Part shown: in pieces, positions 49,379 to 58,195 of the stretch
Layout: each line of letters starts with the position of its first letter
Position numbering within the stretch: the first letter of the stretch is position 1
Source: JAOBAU01 sp034667465
GTDB lineage: Bacteria > Acidobacteriota > Thermoanaerobaculia > Gp7-AA8
Direction of reading: 5' to 3'
Length of the DNA: 64,000 nt
Assembly: GCA_034667465.1 (NCBI GenBank)
Contig: JAXDJV010000013.1
Location: 124,001-188,000, forward strand
Program-made: the position numbers and the translations under genes
Notes under the pieces: model-generated
The model's input: only the letters and a program-made list of their open reading frames with translations
The model's database searches: none
What the model was told of the DNA's origin: nothing

Positions 49379-51003
49379 CTCGCGCCCTCGGCGACCACGG
49401 CGGCAGTTCCCGCCGCCGCTTCAACCGGCGCAACGGCGAGCACCGGCTTGTTGTAGTAGCCGGGATCGACTTTCTGCACGAGGTACTTCACCGGCTCGTC
49501 AATCGTCTCGAAGAAGATCCCCGGCGCGATGCCGATCCAGATCATGCAGGCGACAAGCGGGAGAAGTGTGATGAGCTCGCGGCGATTCACGTCGAGCAGG
49601 TTCTGATTCTTCGGATTGTCGAGCGGTCCCCAGAAGACGCGCTGATAGAGCCACAGCAGATACGCGGCGCCGAGGACGATACCGACCGCGGCGAAGACCG
49701 CCCACCAGATGTTGCGGTTCGCGGCGCCGAGAAGAATCGTGAACTCACCGATGAATCCGTTCAACGCCGGCAATCCCATCGAGGAGAGCGCGGCAATGAG
49801 GAAGAGCGTCGCGTACATCGGCATCTGTTTGGCGAGGCCGCCGTACTCGGAGATCAGACGCGTGTGCCGCCGCTCGTAGATGATGCCGACGAGCAGGAAG
49901 AGCGCGCCGGTCGAGATGCCGTGATTGATCATCTGCAGCACCGAGCCCTGAATGCCCATCGGGTTCAGCGCGAACATCCCGAGCATCACGAAGCCGAGAT
50001 GCGAGACCGATGAATACGCGACGAGCTTCTTCATGTCCTTCTGCACGAGCGACACGAGCGCGCCGTAGATGATGCCTATGATCGCGAGAGCGACGATGAC
50101 CGGAAGAAGTTGCTTCGTGCCGTCTGGAAGAATCGGCAGTGCGAAGCGAATGAATCCGTACGTTCCCATCTTCAGCAGAACCGCGGCGAGGATGACGGAG
50201 CCGGCCGTCGGCGCTTCAACGTGCGCGTCGGGCAGCCATGTGTGGAACGGGAACATCGGCACTTTGATCGCGAAGCCGAAGAAGAAGCCGAGGAAGATCC
50301 AGAACTGCAGCGACGGCGGGATGAGGTGTCCGATGTTGTGGTACTGCAGCACGTCGAACGTCGGCGCGTTGCCGAGTCCTTTGATGTTGAGGAACGGGAT
50401 ACCGCCGTCGTTGAAGAAATAGAGCGCGAGGATCGACAGCAGCATCAGCACGGAACCGGCGAGCGTGTAGAGGAAGAACTTGATCGCCGCGTAGAGTTTC
50501 CGCGTGCCGCCCCAGATCCCGATGATGAAGTACATCGGCACGAGCATCACTTCCCAGAAGACGTAGAAGAGGAAGAAGTCGAGCGCGCAGAACGTGCCGA
50601 TCATGCCGGTCTGCAGCAGGAGCAGCAGAACGTAGTACTCCTTCTGCCGATGATTGATGGCGTCGAACGACGAGTAGATGGCGATACAGCCGGTGAGCGT
50701 CGTCAGGAGGATGAGCAGCAGCGCGATGCCGTCGATGGCGAAGTGATACTGCACGCCGAGTGACGGAATCCAGCTCCACTGTTCGTTGAACTGGAAGTTG
50801 GCAACGCCGGCTTTCTTTGCGTCGAATGCGATCCAGAGCGGAACGGAAACGAGGAAGTCGATGACGGCCACGGCGAGCGCGGTGCGTTTGATCGCGTTGG
50901 CGTTTTCACGGTTGTAGAAGAACGCAATGAAGAGCGCGCCGATCAACGGGATGTACGTGATGATCGAGAGGATCGGTATGTTCGGATTGCCGTAAATGCC
51001 CAT
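49375..51003 (-). CDS. nuoM: NADH-quinone oxidoreductase subunit M
   Basis: 542 residues, antiporter-like. Conserved WSWIPSLGVQYHFAIDGIAL, VFWEVMLVPMYFIIGIWGG with the lateral-helix glutamate, VPMFPFHTWLPDAHVEAPTAG and LVAYSSVSHLGFVMLG. Typical length and helix count (14). Its last 22 residues are Ala-rich (APVEAAAGTAAVVAEGAR), a minor extension. Confidence 0.97.
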   Translation of the reverse strand: MGIYGNPNIPILSIITYIPLIGALFIAFFYNRENANAIKRTALAVAVIDFLVSVPLWIAFDAKKAGVANFQFNEQWSWIPSLGVQYHFAIDGIALLLILLTTLTGCIAIYSSFDAINHRQKEYYVLLLLLQTGMIGTFCALDFFLFYVFWEVMLVPMYFIIGIWGGTRKLYAAIKFFLYTLAGSVLMLLSILALYFFNDGGIPFLNIKGLGNAPTFDVLQYHNIGHLIPPSLQFWIFLGFFFGFAIKVPMFPFHTWLPDAHVEAPTAGSVILAAVLLKMGTYGFIRFALPILPDGTKQLLPVIVALAIIGIIYGALVSLVQKDMKKLVAYSSVSHLGFVMLGMFALNPMGIQGSVLQMINHGISTGALFLLVGIIYERRHTRLISEYGGLAKQMPMYATLFLIAALSSMGLPALNGFIGEFTILLGAANRNIWWAVFAAVGIVLGAAYLLWLYQRVFWGPLDNPKNQNLLDVNRRELITLLPLVACMIWIGIAPGIFFETIDEPVKYLVQKVDPGYYNKPVLAVAPVEAAAGTAAVVAEGAR

Positions 51004-51022
51004 CAGCGCTTCTCTCCTCGAA

Positions 51023-53197
51023 TCATGCCTTCGTGAACATGTACACAGCCGCGAGCAGCACGATCCCGCCGCCCATCACCAGCGCGTAGTTCTGCACGAA
51101 CCCGCTCTGCATCCGCCGCAGCGCCGATGACCCGCCGCGCGCCCCGGCCCCTACTCCGTTCACCGCGCCGTCGACGACGTACTTGTCGAACATCGACGAG
51201 CCGTGGCCGAGGACGATGACGGTGATGTGGCGGACGAGATTGACCAGACCGTCGAGAATGTTCGCGTCGAACCACGACAGCGCGCGCGCCAGCTTGACGG
51301 TGCCGCCGATCGCGGTCGCGTTATAGAGCTCGTCGACGTAGTACTTGTTCTCGAGCACTCGGTGAACGAATGGGAAGGTGGCCGCGAGACTCTTCGGCGT
51401 CGACCACGACGCGTCGCTGAAGTACCAGCGTCGCGCCAGCAGAATGCCGAAAACAGCGACGCCGATCGAAACAAGAATCAACACCACCTCGGTCGATTGA
51501 CTCGCTTCGTGGAAATGGAAATGGTGCTCTCCGATCGGTACGAGGATCGGCTCGAGCCAGCGCTGGAAGATCGTCTCCTTCGCGCCGCCAAAGAGTCCCG
51601 TCGGGAAACCGACCAGACCGCCGATGAGGGAGAGAATCGCGAGAATCCAGAGCACGCCGGTCATTGAGCCAGGCGATTCATGCGGCAAATGCACATCGTC
51701 GTGATGACCGTGGCCTTTGTCGCTGTGTTGATCGCCCTGATCGAGGTGCGTATGCGAGCCGATCAAATCGTGCCCCGCATGCTTCGGTTCCGACTCTTCG
51801 ATTCCCTCGACATGCGCTCCGCGGTATTTGCCCTGGAACGTCATGAAGTAGAGGCGGAACATGTAGAAGGCGGTGAACGTCGCGGCGACGACCGCGATGA
51901 GCCACAGCGGAATCGAGTAGCCGAATGCGTTGGCGAGGATCTCGTCTTTCGAGAAGAAGCCGGCCAGCGGCGGGATGCCGGAGATCGCGATCGTCGCGAG
52001 CAGCATCGTCATGTGCGTCTTCGGCATGTACTCCTTCAGCCCGCCCATCTTCCGCATGTCCTGTTCGCCGCCGCATCCGTGAATGACGGAGCCGGCGCCG
52101 AGGAAGAGGCACGCCTTGAAGAACGCGTGCGTCATGACGTGGAAGATTGCCGCGGTGAAAGCGCCGACGCCGGCAGCGAGGAACATGAAGCCGAGCTGCG
52201 AGACAGTCGAGTACGCGAGGACTTTCTTGATGTCGTTCTGCACGAGGCCGATCGACGCGGCGAAGATCGCGGTGATCGCGCCGACGATCGCCACGACCGC
52301 CATCGCGGTCGGCGAGAGCCGGAAGAGCGCGTTCGAGCGGACGACCATGTAGACGCCGGCGGTGACCATCGTCGCGGCGTGGATGAGTGCGGAGACCGGC
52401 GTCGGGCCGGCCATCGCGTCAGGCAGCCAGACGTACAACGGAATCTGCGCCGACTTGCCGCACGCGCCGACGAACAGCAGCAGACAGATCGCCGTCGCGA
52501 CGCCGGCGTACGCGTTCCCGTGCGCGGTGATCTGCGCGAAGACGTGGCCGTAATCCGAAGTGCCGAAAGTGTTGAAGATCAGGAAGATGCCGAGGATGAA
52601 ACCGAAGTCGCCGACACGGTTGGCGATGAACGCTTTCTTTCCCGCTTCCGCCGCGAAGTTCTTGTCGTAATAGAAACCGATCAGCAGATACGAGCAGAGC
52701 CCGACCCCTTCCCAGCCGACGAACATGACCATGTAGTTCGCTCCGAGCACGAGGAGCAACATCATGAACATGAAGAGATTCAGGTAGGTGAAGAAGCGCG
52801 TGTAGCCGGTGTCGTGCGACATGTAGCCGGTCGCGTAGATGTGGATCAGGCAGCCGACCCAGGTGACGATCAGCAGCATCGTGCACGACAGCGGATCGAG
52901 GCGGAACGCGAAGTCGATTCCGAAGTTCGAAATGAATCCGCCGGTGACCTGACCGAGGCCGGCCGGGATCCACGTGTAATAGACGTGCTGGAACGCATGC
53001 TCCGTTCCGCCGCGAACGTACGAGATGACGCTGTACGCGGCGAGCAGCGCGGAGAGCGCGGTCGAACCGATCGCGATCGCATTCGTGATCGCGCGGTTCT
53101 TCGGAGTCTTCGGCCACCAGAAAGCGCGGAAGCCGTTGATCGCCGCGCCGAGCGCGGGGAGCAGCGGGATCAGAAGGAGGAGAACGGGATTAACCAT
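51023..53197 (-). CDS. nuoL: NADH-quinone oxidoreductase subunit L with a histidine-rich loop
   Basis: 724 residues, longer than the usual 600-660. Antiporter core: FAFRLDPLSCTMLLIVTWVG, GWEGVGLCSYLLIGFYY, IPLYVWLPDAMAGPTPVSAL and VLAYSTVSQLGFMFLA. The C-terminal horizontal helix region is present (VHRVLENKYYVDELYNAT). Residues 471-508 form a polar loop with 10 histidines (SHTHLDQGDQHSDKGHGHHD at its centre) between membrane helices. The loop may bind metal or simply be a spacer. Confidence 0.96.
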   Translation of the reverse strand: MVNPVLLLLIPLLPALGAAINGFRAFWWPKTPKNRAITNAIAIGSTALSALLAAYSVISYVRGGTEHAFQHVYYTWIPAGLGQVTGGFISNFGIDFAFRLDPLSCTMLLIVTWVGCLIHIYATGYMSHDTGYTRFFTYLNLFMFMMLLLVLGANYMVMFVGWEGVGLCSYLLIGFYYDKNFAAEAGKKAFIANRVGDFGFILGIFLIFNTFGTSDYGHVFAQITAHGNAYAGVATAICLLLFVGACGKSAQIPLYVWLPDAMAGPTPVSALIHAATMVTAGVYMVVRSNALFRLSPTAMAVVAIVGAITAIFAASIGLVQNDIKKVLAYSTVSQLGFMFLAAGVGAFTAAIFHVMTHAFFKACLFLGAGSVIHGCGGEQDMRKMGGLKEYMPKTHMTMLLATIAISGIPPLAGFFSKDEILANAFGYSIPLWLIAVVAATFTAFYMFRLYFMTFQGKYRGAHVEGIEESEPKHAGHDLIGSHTHLDQGDQHSDKGHGHHDDVHLPHESPGSMTGVLWILAILSLIGGLVGFPTGLFGGAKETIFQRWLEPILVPIGEHHFHFHEASQSTEVVLILVSIGVAVFGILLARRWYFSDASWSTPKSLAATFPFVHRVLENKYYVDELYNATAIGGTVKLARALSWFDANILDGLVNLVRHITVIVLGHGSSMFDKYVVDGAVNGVGAGARGGSSALRRMQSGFVQNYALVMGGGIVLLAAVYMFTKA

Positions 53198-53219
53198 TGT
53201 CGCTCCCCTCGGAAAATTT

Positions 53220-53312
53220 ATGCTGAGCGGAGCGAAGCATCTGCGGTGAGACTCGCGATGAGGATGCGACCCGGCTGAAGGACCGGAGATCCTTCGCTTC
53301 GCTCAGGATGAA
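53220..53312. repeat. Palindromic intergenic repeat (GAGCGAAGCGAAGGATC type)
   Basis: Left arm TGCTGAGCGGAGCGAAGCAT, right arm the imperfect complement ending CTTCGCTTCGCTCAGGATGA (18 of 21 pairs match) around about 46 bases. It is the same general type as the 9048-9142 element and sits within the nuo operon between nuoK and nuoL. Confidence 0.7.
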
Positions 53313-53325
53313 GTGTGGCTGAGTC

Positions 53326-53628
53326 CTAACCATTCAGCTCCCTCGCCTCATCAACATTGATGCTGCTGCGCAGCCGGTACAGCTGAATGATGATCGCCAG
53401 TCCGACCGCCGCCTCGCCTGCCGCGACGGTGATGATGAAGATCGTGAAGACCTGTCCCTCGAGCGAGCCAAGGCGATGCGAGAACGCGACGAGGTTGATG
53501 TTCACGGCGTTGAGCATCAGCTCGATGCACATCAGCACCGTGATCATGTTGCGGCGGATGATCACGCCGACCAGGCCGACGGTGAAGATCGTGCCGGACA
53601 GCATGAGCCATGCGTCAATTGCCGGCAT
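53326..53628 (-). CDS. nuoK: NADH-quinone oxidoreductase subunit K
   Basis: 100 residues, three membrane helices, canonical GVIIRRNMITVLMCIELMLN with the conserved glutamate and NAVNINLVAFS. EAAVGLAIIIQLYR (second conserved Glu) is in the third helix. Start overlaps nuoJ by 14 bases. The downstream gap to nuoL carries the palindromic repeat at 53220. Confidence 0.97.
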   Translation of the reverse strand: MPAIDAWLMLSGTIFTVGLVGVIIRRNMITVLMCIELMLNAVNINLVAFSHRLGSLEGQVFTIFIITVAAGEAAVGLAIIIQLYRLRSSINVDEARELNG

Positions 53629-54298
53629 TCATCGCCTCCTTCACTTCACGCTCGGTCTCGACGCGCGCGAGCATGTAGTCGGGCGCGGTCTCTTCTTCGA
53701 TCGCGCTCAGCTCGCGCTTGCCGATGACGATGGCGCCGATCATCGCTACGAGCAGAAAGAGCGACGCCACTTCGAACGGCACGAGGTAATCGGTGTAGAG
53801 CGCATCCGCGACCGCTTCGGAGTTCACGTTGTGGCGCGTGACGCGTTTGTGTCCGACGCTTCCCGGATGCTTCGTTGAGTTGATCACGACGCGGTCGCGC
53901 ACGGTCGAGAGCTTCGACTTGTTCGCGTTCTCGTCGTGATAGACGCCGGGACGAACGAGCGTGACGAAGAGCGCGAAGACCGCGATTCCGACGAGAAATC
54001 CGCCCTTCCAGAAATTCGACAGCACGCGTTCATCCGGAAGATGCCGCACGTTGATCAGCATGACCACGAAGAGGAAGAGCACCATGATGCCGCCCGCGTA
54101 GACCAGCACCTGGACGGCGCCGACGAACTCCGCTTTCTGCATCACGAAGAGCACCGCGACGCAGAGGAACGTCAGCAGCAGAAAGAGCGCGGAATGCACC
54201 GGGTTGCGCATCGCCACGACGAGGATCGACGACGCCACCGCCACTGTCCCGATCATGACGAAGACGATCAGCGGCATGCTGGCGGTGAGCTGTTCCAT
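53615..54298 (-). CDS. nuoJ: NADH-quinone oxidoreductase subunit J
   Basis: 227 residues. Membrane core with NPVHSALFLLLTFLCVAVLF, AEFVGAVQVLVYAGGIMVLF and FVVMLINVRH, the last matching the conserved J signature. A soluble insert of about 55 residues (position 125-180) between helices 4 and 5 is longer than in Escherichia coli. Starts at the nuoI stop (TAATG). Confidence 0.95.
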   Translation of the reverse strand: MEQLTASMPLIVFVMIGTVAVASSILVVAMRNPVHSALFLLLTFLCVAVLFVMQKAEFVGAVQVLVYAGGIMVLFLFVVMLINVRHLPDERVLSNFWKGGFLVGIAVFALFVTLVRPGVYHDENANKSKLSTVRDRVVINSTKHPGSVGHKRVTRHNVNSEAVADALYTDYLVPFEVASLFLLVAMIGAIVIGKRELSAIEEETAPDYMLARVETEREVKEAMNAGN

Positions 54299-54855
54299 TA
54301 CTTCGCGCCTCCGCTGAGCTGACGATCGGCGGGAACGAGTCCCGGCGCAAGCGGCGGCGCATCTTCATCCGGCAGTCCCGGATACTCGGGACGCTCGTCC
54401 CAGTACTCGAGCTGCTGCATGTTGAAGTACAGATCGCCGCGATCGTACGTCGCGAGCTCGTACGTTTTCGTCGTCAGCCAGATCGACTTCGGTTTCGTCG
54501 GACACGCTTCTTCGCAGAGCGAGCAGAACATGCAGCGCTTCACGTCGATGTCGTAGCGATCGAGAACCTTGACCTTCTTCTTTTTGCCGTCGGCCTGTTC
54601 GAGCGTTTCGTCGTGGACGTCGATGTAGATGATGTCGATCGGACAGGCGATCGCGCAGAGCTTGCAGGCGATGCAGCGGTCGAACGAGAAACGAAACATG
54701 CCGCGGAAACGATCGGACGGCTCCATCCGCTCTTCCGGATAGCGCACCGTCACCTTCGGCTTCCACAGTTCACGGAACGTGGTCTTCAACCCCTCGAACA
54801 TGTCGAGGAGGAGGAACTTGTCCGTCCACTTATGCTTCGGATACTCGACTTGCAT
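54298..54855 (-). CDS. nuoI: NADH-quinone oxidoreductase subunit I (two 4Fe-4S clusters)
   Basis: 185 residues, ferredoxin-like. Clusters N6a and N6b are bound by CIACKLCAIAC (61, 64, 67, 71) and CMFCSLCEEAC (108, 111, 114, 118), each followed by Pro. It passes electrons toward NuoB. A charged insert (ADGKKKKVKVLDR) lies between the clusters, and a Pro-rich tail of about 25 residues ends the protein. Overlaps nuoH by 26 bases. Confidence 0.97.
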   Translation of the reverse strand: MQVEYPKHKWTDKFLLLDMFEGLKTTFRELWKPKVTVRYPEERMEPSDRFRGMFRFSFDRCIACKLCAIACPIDIIYIDVHDETLEQADGKKKKVKVLDRYDIDVKRCMFCSLCEEACPTKPKSIWLTTKTYELATYDRGDLYFNMQQLEYWDERPEYPGLPDEDAPPLAPGLVPADRQLSGGAK

Positions 54856-56008
54856 GGATCACCTTCGGCGCGTGCGCCCGGGGTTTCATGATCAGGAACA
54901 TGGTGAGCGCAACGGTTGCGGCGCCGGCAACCGCGAGGATCGTTTCACCGATCGGCACGACCGAACCGTTGATGATCATCTCCGGCGCGGCGAGGACGAC
55001 GATGCCGGTCACGAAGATGTTGATCAGCGCGAGCGGGATCATCCACTTCCAGCCTAGGTCCATCAGCTGGTCGAAGCGGAAACGCGGGAAAGTCGCGCGG
55101 AACCAGATGTAAATCATCATGAAGGTCATCACCTTCACGACGAAGATGACGGTGCCGAGCAGCCCGCCCATGAAGCCCATGCTCTTCAGCGTTGCCGTCG
55201 TCAGACCGTAGCCGCCGATCGCCAGCGTCCAGCCGCCGAGGAAGAGACTCACCATCAGGCAGCAGTTGACGAGCATCGCCGAATACTCGGCGAGCATGAA
55301 GAACGCGAACTTCATCGCCGAATACTCGGTGTGATAGCCGGCCACCAGCTCCGACTCCGCTTCCGGCAAATCGAACGGCGTGCGGTTGTTCTCCGCGTTC
55401 ATCGAGACGAAGAAGATGAAGGCGGCAATGAGCTGCGGGAAGAGATTCCAGACGTGATGCGCCTGGTAGTTGATGATGTGCACGAGATCGAGCGAGCCGC
55501 AGAGCATCAGCACGCCGACGATCGAAAGTCCGAACGGCACTTCGTACGACACCATCTGCGCGGCGGAACGAAGTCCGCCCATCAGCGAGTACTTGTTGTT
55601 CGATGCCCAGCCGCCGAGGATGATTCCGTAGACGCCGGTCGACGTCAGCGCGAGGATGAGCAGCAGTCCGACGTTCGTGTGCGTGACCGCGAATGTCGGC
55701 GGCGGTCCGAACGGAATCAGACAGAAGACGATGAACGCCGGCACGAGCGGCAGCATCGGCCCGAGGAAGTAGGCGATCTTCTCGGCGCTCGACGGAACGA
55801 TGTCTTCCTTGAGGAGGAACTTGATCGGATCGGCGACGATCTGCAGCAGTCCCCACGGACCGACGCGATTCGGACCGAGCCGCGCCTGAATGAGCCCGAG
55901 CACGCGGCGCTCGATCCAGTTCATCGCCGCGACGATCACCTGCACGATGACGAACGCGATCAGGAACTTGATCAGCGGCCAGACGAGGTACTGCATCCAG
56001 GGATTCAT
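54830..56008 (-). CDS. nuoH: NADH-quinone oxidoreductase subunit H
   Basis: 392 residues, eight membrane helices, quinone-chamber subunit. Conserved ERRVLGLIQARLGPNRVGPWG, GWASNNKYSLMGGLRSAAQM, SYEVPFGLSIV, PFDLPEAESELVAGYHTEYS and RFRFDQLMDLGWKWMIPLAL. It starts after a gap holding a heptamer palindrome. In most bacteria nuoEFG would stand between nuoD and nuoH; they are absent here. Confidence 0.97.
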   Translation of the reverse strand: MNPWMQYLVWPLIKFLIAFVIVQVIVAAMNWIERRVLGLIQARLGPNRVGPWGLLQIVADPIKFLLKEDIVPSSAEKIAYFLGPMLPLVPAFIVFCLIPFGPPPTFAVTHTNVGLLLILALTSTGVYGIILGGWASNNKYSLMGGLRSAAQMVSYEVPFGLSIVGVLMLCGSLDLVHIINYQAHHVWNLFPQLIAAFIFFVSMNAENNRTPFDLPEAESELVAGYHTEYSAMKFAFFMLAEYSAMLVNCCLMVSLFLGGWTLAIGGYGLTTATLKSMGFMGGLLGTVIFVVKVMTFMMIYIWFRATFPRFRFDQLMDLGWKWMIPLALINIFVTGIVVLAAPEMIINGSVVPIGETILAVAGAATVALTMFLIMKPRAHAPKVIHASRVSEA

Positions 56009-56034
56009 CGCGCCGACCCCGCTTCGTGGCTCGC

Positions 56035-56104
56035 AAGGATGAAGGATGAAGGATGAATCTTGCGAAGCCGCCCTTCATCCTTCTGCCTTCATCCTTCATC
56101 CTTT
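56035..56104. repeat. Palindrome of GGATGAA heptamers between nuoH and nuoD
   Basis: Left arm has three GGATGAA units, right arm the complement TTCATCC units separated by a slightly altered one (TTCTGCC), around a short loop GCCGCCC. The heptamer design resembles the 4290 and 7090 elements, with a different unit. It fills the nuoD-nuoH gap, where nuoEFG usually lie. Confidence 0.75.
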
Positions 56105-56107
56105 GTT

Positions 56108-57223
56108 TCATCGGTCCACCTCGCCGAGCACGATGTCGATCGTTCCGATCAGCGCCACGAGATCCGAGACGAGATGTCCCTTCGCCATCGCCGGCAGCGC
56201 CTGCAGATTCACGAAGCTCGGCGGACGGACGTGGCAGCGGTACGCCATCTGCGATTTTCCGTCGCTGACGATGTAGTAGCCGAGCTCACCTTTCGGTGAT
56301 TCGATGCCGTGATAAACCTCGCCTTCCGGCGGACGAATCACGCGCGAGATCTTTGCTTTGATGTCGCCCGGCGTCGTGGCGCGCAGCATCGGCAGCGCCT
56401 GCCGAATGATCCGACGCGACTGCCGCATCTCTTCCATCCGGACGAGATAGCGATCGTACGTGTCGCCGTTCTTTCCGACCGGCACGTCGAACTCGAGCTC
56501 CGGGTAGCACTCGTACGGCAGCGCTTTCCGCAGATCCCATTCGACGCCCGAGCCGCGCAGCGGCGGGCCGGTGATGCCCCAGTCGATCGCTTCTTCCGGC
56601 GAGATGACGCCGATGCCGACGGTGCGGCGTTTCCAGATGCGATTGTTGGTCAGGAGTGATTCGTATTCATCGATGGCGACGTCGAACTTCTCGTTGAAGC
56701 GCTCGACGTCATCGATCCACTGCGGCGTGACGTCGTCCGGCATGCCGCCGATGCGCATGCAGTTCAGCGTGAGCCGCGCGCCGCAATACTCCTCGAAGAG
56801 ATCGAGAATCTGTTCGCGCTCGCGGAAGCAGTAGAAGAACGGCGTCATCGCACCGATGTCGATCGCGTGCGTCGCGAGCCAGAGAAGATGCGACGACATG
56901 CGCTGCAATTCCGACAGCACCACGCGCATCAGCTGCGCCCGTTTCGGAATCTGGCCGGTGATGCCCATCAGCTTCTCGACCGTTTCAACGAAGCCGAGAT
57001 TGTTCGTCGCCGATGCGACGTAATCCATCCGATCCGTGTGCGGAATGCACTGCGGATAGGCCATGTGCTCGAACAGTTTTTCAGTGCCGCGATGGAGGTA
57101 GCCGATGATCGGCTTCGCTTCGATGATCCGCTCGCCGTCGATCTTCAGGATGACGCGCAGCACGCCGTGAGTCGACGGGTGCTGCGGCCCGAAGTTCACT
57201 TCCATTTCGTGAACGTCGAACAT
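56108..57223 (-). CDS. nuoD: NADH-quinone oxidoreductase subunit D
   Basis: 371 residues, homologous to the hydrogenase large subunit and forming the quinone site. NFGPQHPSTHGVLRVILKIDG, the beta1-beta2 loop, YLHRGTEKLFEH (Arg45 corresponds to the loop arginine methylated by MidA/NDUFAF7-type enzymes, as I recall), HTDRMDYVASATNN, and the C-terminal DIVLGEVDR are intact. The gene starts 6 bases after nuoC. Confidence 0.97.
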   Translation of the reverse strand: MFDVHEMEVNFGPQHPSTHGVLRVILKIDGERIIEAKPIIGYLHRGTEKLFEHMAYPQCIPHTDRMDYVASATNNLGFVETVEKLMGITGQIPKRAQLMRVVLSELQRMSSHLLWLATHAIDIGAMTPFFYCFREREQILDLFEEYCGARLTLNCMRIGGMPDDVTPQWIDDVERFNEKFDVAIDEYESLLTNNRIWKRRTVGIGVISPEEAIDWGITGPPLRGSGVEWDLRKALPYECYPELEFDVPVGKNGDTYDRYLVRMEEMRQSRRIIRQALPMLRATTPGDIKAKISRVIRPPEGEVYHGIESPKGELGYYIVSDGKSQMAYRCHVRPPSFVNLQALPAMAKGHLVSDLVALIGTIDIVLGEVDR

Positions 57224-57229
57224 GCGGCG

Positions 57230-58195
57230 CTAAACCTTCCCTGCCATCAGCTGCTTGAGCATCGACTCGGTTTCCTGTTCGCCGGGGACGCAGAGCGTGA
57301 GATCTTTCGACTCCCCGTTGGCGATCGCTTCCGCATAGCCTTCGCAGTCCCAGCCGCACGCGGTGCAGTCAGTCTGCGCCATTGCGGCGAAGAGCTTGTC
57401 TTTCAGGCTGCCGGCTTTCGCCATCTCCATCCGCTCGCCAAGTCCGAGGTCCGGGTTGTGCCACGGCGCTTCCTCGGTTGGCTTGGCGGTGTCGGCGACG
57501 ACGTTCGCCAGCTCCGGCTTCGGCGGCTGCGCGCCTTCTTTCGCGCGCTGCGCGATCTCGGCAACAGGCGCGAGTCCGTAATGCGACCACTCGCCTTTGA
57601 AGATGTTGACGTCTTTGACATCTTTGCCGGTCGAGCCGGGCATCGGACCGCCGCCGGGCGGGAAGACTTCGGGATAAATACGCGCGCCGGTGTCGATGCC
57701 GCGGATCGGAAAGTCTTTGCGGAGCGGAAAGCCGTTGAAGCCTTCCCACATCAGAATGCGCTCGAGGTTCGGATGGTCGGAGAAGACGATGCCGAGCATG
57801 TCGTACGTCTCGCGCTCGTGCCAGTTGGCGGTCTTCCAAACCGAGGTGACGGAAGGAATCGCCGTCGTTTCATCGGTCGCGACTTTCAGCCGCACGCGAT
57901 TATTCTTCGAGAACGAATAGAGCGTGTACGAGACACCGAACCGCGGACCGGCGTGACCCGGATATTTCGAGTAGTCGAGTCCGGAGAGATCGACGAGGTA
58001 GTTGAAGCCCTCGGCTTTCATGGCGGCGCAGACATCGACGATCCGCTCGCGCGTGACCATCAGGGTGATCTCGCCGGCGAACTCTTTCGCGTCGGTGACG
58101 GCGTCGCCCGCGCGGTTGATCGCGGCCGCGATCAACGGATCGCGCCGGATCTCATCGGCGGTGCGGGCGACCTTCTGCTCCGGTATCTGGGTCAT
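57230..58195 (-). CDS. nuoC: NADH-quinone oxidoreductase subunit C with added Fe-S-type C-terminal domain
   Basis: 321 residues, longer than the usual 200. Residues 1-175 are the NuoC (30-kDa) fold: NYLVDLSGLDYSKY, NWHERETYDMLGIVFSDHP, LERILMWEGFNGFPLRKDF. A linker with Pro/Lys runs to about 245. Residues 250-321 carry LFAAMAQTDCTACGWDCEGY, with four cysteines 277, 280, 284 and 302 (spacing CX2CX3CX17C), then LCVPG. This type of module binds a 4Fe-4S cluster in other proteins (PF04060-like). The same module ends NuoB. Confidence 0.93.
   Translation of the reverse strand: MTQIPEQKVARTADEIRRDPLIAAAINRAGDAVTDAKEFAGEITLMVTRERIVDVCAAMKAEGFNYLVDLSGLDYSKYPGHAGPRFGVSYTLYSFSKNNRVRLKVATDETTAIPSVTSVWKTANWHERETYDMLGIVFSDHPNLERILMWEGFNGFPLRKDFPIRGIDTGARIYPEVFPPGGGPMPGSTGKDVKDVNIFKGEWSHYGLAPVAEIAQRAKEGAQPPKPELANVVADTAKPTEEAPWHNPDLGLGERMEMAKAGSLKDKLFAAMAQTDCTACGWDCEGYAEAIANGESKDLTLCVPGEQETESMLKQLMAGKV

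Noticed and set aside
51680..53278. 532-codon plus-strand open frame
   Set aside because: Antisense to nuoL and its upstream gap; composition is Asp/Glu/Arg-rich without domains.
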